Source: Multivorans sp965232105 (GTDB taxonomy: Bacteria; Acidobacteriota; Thermoanaerobaculia; Multivoradales; Multivoraceae). From it: 64,000 nt of DNA. Of the stretch, positions 61,621-64,000 are shown one piece after another (the stretch's first letter is position 1; the number at the start of each line of letters is the position of its first letter). A program made the translations under genes and the position numbers. The notes below the pieces were generated by a model. It had not been told where the DNA came from and ran no database searches. It saw only the letters and a program-made list of their open reading frames with translations. The DNA is taken from the NCBI GenBank assembly GCA_965232105.1, contig OZ246956.1, positions 2,046,001-2,110,000 on the forward strand, in the 5' to 3' direction.

Positions 61621-62607
61621 CTATTGGGGCTCGTCGCGCAGGCGGCTGGCGATCGCCTTGCGTTCCTGGAGCATGGCGCGGATAGCGCGTTCTTGGCATT
61701 TGCCGTGGCCCTCGATGAGGGCGTCCTTGAGGACATCGTTGGCGGCGCGGGAGATCTCGGCGTAGCTGAGCCCATGGGCCTCCTCGCCGAGCATCTTCCA
61801 GCGGACCTGGGCGGAGTTCGACAGCAGTCGGGTGCGGAGGAGCTTAGCTGCCTGCCTTGCGTCGGGAAGCTCGTAGTGGAGGATGTCGTCGAAACGCCGG
61901 AAAAGCGCCCGATCGAGGATGTCGGGGTGATTGGTGGCGGCGACCACAAGGCTGTGCGAGCGGTCCTGCTCAATCATCAACAGGAAGCTGTTGAGCACGC
62001 GGCGGATCTCGCCGACATCGTTGGTGAGGTCCCTGCCGGAGCCGATCGCGTCGAACTCGTCGAAAAAGTAGATGCCACGGGTGCGGTGCGTGGCATCGAA
62101 GACTTGGCGCAGCTTGGCGGCGGTTTCGCCCATGAAGCGGGTGATGAGGCCGTCGAGGCGGACCTGAAGAAGAGCGAGGCCGAGTTCGCCGGCGAGCACG
62201 GACGCGGTCATGGTCTTGCCTGTGCCTGGGGGACCGACGAGCAGGAGCTTGCGGCGCGGGAAGAGGCCGTGATCGAGGATCCGCCCGGCGACACGCTGCT
62301 CACGGATGACGCGCTGTAGCTGTCTCGCAAGCTCCGGCTCAACGATCATGTCCGAAAGGCGGCTCGTGGGATTGGACACTTCGAGGAGATTGGCGAGCTC
62401 GCCGCGCGGCTGGCTGATGGAGACGAGGGAGGCTGTGCCACGTTGTCGCTTGGCCTCGTCAATGGCCTTCCGCAGATCGGTCGCCAGCTTGCCGTGGCCG
62501 AGACGAGCTTCGTGCGCGGCGACTTGCATGGCAACCGAGAGGAAGCGGTCGTCGTCGCCGTCGGCGTAGGACTGGATTAGGGCCTTGAGCTGGCTGCCGC
62601 TGGCCAT
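61621..62607 (-). CDS. AAA+ ATPase, regulator or unfoldase for the S8 protease
   Basis: This 328-residue protein has a ~90-residue helical N-terminal part, Walker A LLLVGPPGTGKTMTASVLA (~124), Walker B GIYFFDEFDAIGS (~180), sensor 1 VVAATNHPDIL and an arginine finger region DRALFRRFDDI. The closest subgroup is the classic FtsH/Vps4-like AAA ATPases. It probably uses ATP to deliver substrates to, or hold in check, the protease encoded next. No upstream promoter is recognised. Confidence 0.9.
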   Translation of the reverse strand: MASGSQLKALIQSYADGDDDRFLSVAMQVAAHEARLGHGKLATDLRKAIDEAKRQRGTASLVSISQPRGELANLLEVSNPTSRLSDMIVEPELARQLQRVIREQRVAGRILDHGLFPRRKLLLVGPPGTGKTMTASVLAGELGLALLQVRLDGLITRFMGETAAKLRQVFDATHRTRGIYFFDEFDAIGSGRDLTNDVGEIRRVLNSFLLMIEQDRSHSLVVAATNHPDILDRALFRRFDDILHYELPDARQAAKLLRTRLLSNSAQVRWKMLGEEAHGLSYAEISRAANDVLKDALIEGHGKCQERAIRAMLQERKAIASRLRDEPQ

Positions 62608-62978
62608 TCAGGTTCCTGGAAGGCGAACTCGCAACCGGATCTCATACGCTAAGCACAGAAGCGTGAGATCGGTCATCCGTGCGCGAAGCGAACGCGACAG
62701 AGCTTGGCGAAGGCGGGGCATGAGACTCCGTTCACCGTGTATGTGTGAACAGTAGCGCATTGGGGCACACTGGGAAAGTCTTGGCCGTGGCGCTGGGGCG
62801 AGGTGAGGGTGGGCGGAGTTTTCCGTCAGGGTTCGACGCCTAGTCCGGTGGGCGGCCGGGTCTCGGTGCGCTTCGGGCCTCGATGCGGACCCGGTCAATC
62901 TGCTGATAGTCTCGCCCCGGTGCGCGAGAGTGACGAGTGTTCAGTGGCGGTCAGCTCCGGGTGCCTGAGATCCAAGTC
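62608..62978. other. Gap without a supportable gene
   Basis: About 370 bp upstream of the AAA+ gene must hold its promoter. The only open frames are short and Arg/Pro-rich, as random GC-rich frames are. No repeat of the REP1 or REP2 type is seen. Confidence 0.4.
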
Positions 62979-63083
62979 ATGAGGTACGCGAGCTGGCCGG
63001 ACAACGCGTCCCTGCCGCTCGTGGAAAAGGCGCTGCCGGACCTCGGTGAGGAGTTCGTCGCCTGTCAAGCGGCGCGGCGGTAG
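62979..63083 (+). CDS. Short open frame of 34 codons, possible gene fragment
   Basis: MRYASWPDNASLPLVEKALPDLGEE...QAARR looks like natural protein rather than noise, but it is too short to place. It may be the tail of a lost gene just upstream of hupE. Confidence 0.25.
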   Translation: MRYASWPDNASLPLVEKALPDLGEEFVACQAARR

Positions 63084-63103
63084 TCGTTTCGCGACGTAGT
63101 TGC

Positions 63104-63796
63104 ATGAGCCGTCGCCGGATCATGACCAAGGCGGCTTTGCTGGCGCTGGCCGCGCTGTTTCTCGCTTCCGGTCTGTGGGCCCACGGCGTCGCCGACCAGG
63201 ACGAGCTCTTCCTGACGAACAACGAGGGCCTGGCGGTCGGGCCCTACATGTACCTGGGCGCCAAGCACATGGTCACCGGGTACGACCATCTCGCGTTTCT
63301 GGCGGGGGTCATCTTCTTCCTCTATCGGTTCCGCGACGTAGCGCTCTACGTCACGCTGTTCGCCGTGGGTCACAGCGTCACCCTGCTGGTCGGCGTCCTC
63401 GGCGGCATCCACGCGAACCCGTTTCTCATCGACGCAATCGTCGGCCTGTCGGTGGCGTACAAGGCGTTCGAGAACCTGGGTGGTTTTCGTGCTCTGGGGG
63501 TCAGGATCGACACGCGGGCGGCCGTGCTCGTGTTCGGCCTGTTCCACGGCTTCGGTCTGGCGACCAAGCTGCAGCCGGTGGAGATCTCGGGCAGCGGCCT
63601 GGTGGGCAACATCGTCTCCTTCAACGTGGGCGTCGAGCTCGGGCAGTTCGCCGCCCTCGCCATCATTCTGCTGAGCTTCAACCTGTGGCGGGCCAGCGGC
63701 CGTTTCCAGTCTCACGGTTTCGCGGCCAACGCGGCACTGATGACGGTCGGCTTTCTGCTCGTCGCCTACCAGTTGACGGGGTACTTCTTGTCATGA
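63104..63796 (+). CDS. HupE/UreJ-family membrane protein
   Basis: This 230-residue protein has an N-terminal hydrophobic signal (LLALAALFLASGLWAHG) and about six spans with the family pattern YMYLGAKHMVTGYDHLAFLAGVIFFLY, FAVGHSVTLL, SVAYKAFENLGGF and FGLFHGFGLATKLQ. The conserved His and Asp residues (GYDHL, GHS, FHGFG) probably bind Ni or Co, or form a channel for it. It stands alone here, without hydrogenase or urease genes, so its role is open. Confidence 0.85.
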   Translation: MSRRRIMTKAALLALAALFLASGLWAHGVADQDELFLTNNEGLAVGPYMYLGAKHMVTGYDHLAFLAGVIFFLYRFRDVALYVTLFAVGHSVTLLVGVLGGIHANPFLIDAIVGLSVAYKAFENLGGFRALGVRIDTRAAVLVFGLFHGFGLATKLQPVEISGSGLVGNIVSFNVGVELGQFAALAIILLSFNLWRASGRFQSHGFAANAALMTVGFLLVAYQLTGYFLS

Positions 63797-63844
63797 AGGA
63801 CGACAGGGTTCTGGAGGGCTGCTGGATACCCTCGTAGCCTGCCC

Positions 63845-63925
63845 TCGGCAGGATGGCGACCCGGATCGAGGCGGCCCGCCAGTTGAACTACTCGGTGTGC
63901 GCCAAGATCGACACCGGCTTCCGGC
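63845..63925 (+). pseudogene. Possible acyl-CoA dehydrogenase fragment
   Basis: LGRMATRIEAARQLNYSVCAKIDTG resembles the conserved helix of acyl-CoA dehydrogenases (LADMATxIEAARxL). Nothing before or after continues the family. Confidence 0.35.
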
Positions 63926-63988
63926 CCATCCTCCGCCGAGACTCTCGACCAAATGATCCGACTTCACCTCCTCTAAGGGGAAACCGAC

Positions 63989-64000
63989 GTGTCCGAGAAC
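63989..64000 (+). CDS. Possible start of a further gene cut by the window end
   Basis: AGGGGA followed 7-8 nt later by GTG TCC GAG AAC is a reasonable ribosome site and start. Only four codons are visible. Confidence 0.25.

Noticed and set aside
62608..62898. Minus-strand frame upstream of the AAA+ gene as a transposase remnant
   Set aside because: RLRQALSRSLRARM gave a faint impression of a transposase tail, but there is no second motif and no terminal repeats.

Overview
The window is GC-rich (about two thirds G+C by eye), densely coding, and has good Shine-Dalgarno sites. It carries many Sec/Tat-exported hydrolases, a TonB-dependent receptor, a PQQ/cytochrome c dehydrogenase and six members of a secreted family rich in conserved Trp, His, Glu and Cys. 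This suggests a Gram-negative heterotroph, most like an uncultured, possibly marine, Acidobacteriota; that placement is an inference. No rRNA, tRNA, CRISPR array or intact transposase was seen.

Layout. (1) 1-9.9 kb: the end of a secreted VOC/paralog fusion gene, then a defence block: McrBC (minus strand) and three tandem modules of a Uma2-type nuclease gene divergent from a winged-helix regulator. Only the first regulator is intact. (2) 9.9-26.3 kb: a metabolic and export region with DUF6152, TonB-C, sulfatase, CocE-type acylase, metzincin protease, PhoD-like phosphatase, AbgT and SSS transporters, class C beta-lactamase-like hydrolase, DUF1295, and three secreted paralogs. (3) 26.4-37.3 kb: an accessory defence island. 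It holds remnants of an SNF2 helicase, a giant DEAD/DUF1998-type helicase and a UvrD helicase, two toxin-antitoxin-like pairs, and an intact two-gene operon: a 1347-residue protein with an N-terminal HNH and a C-terminal PIN-like domain, overlapping a 641-residue protein of unknown family. This operon is the best candidate for an undescribed system. (4) 37.4-47.7 kb: GST, ZIP transporter with an acidic/His tail, PQQ dehydrogenase, two more paralogs, a split sigma4/HNH gene, and a DUF6265-DUF2911-GFA operon. (5) 47.8-55.4 kb: sarcosine oxidase (alpha-gamma fusion, beta, delta) divergent from an SDR-ketosynthase-ACP-acyltransferase lipid cassette, with a perfect 33-bp palindrome between them. 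(6) 55.4-64 kb: a disrupted hydrolase, a TonB receptor with an 11-Asp run, a sulfatase remnant, an AAA+/subtilase pair and HupE.

Two families of short palindromic repeats are scattered through the window. Members differ by paired, compensatory stem changes. One copy of each family lies in frame inside an enzyme gene (soxA and the PQQ dehydrogenase), and another supplies the apparent start of the metzincin signal peptide.
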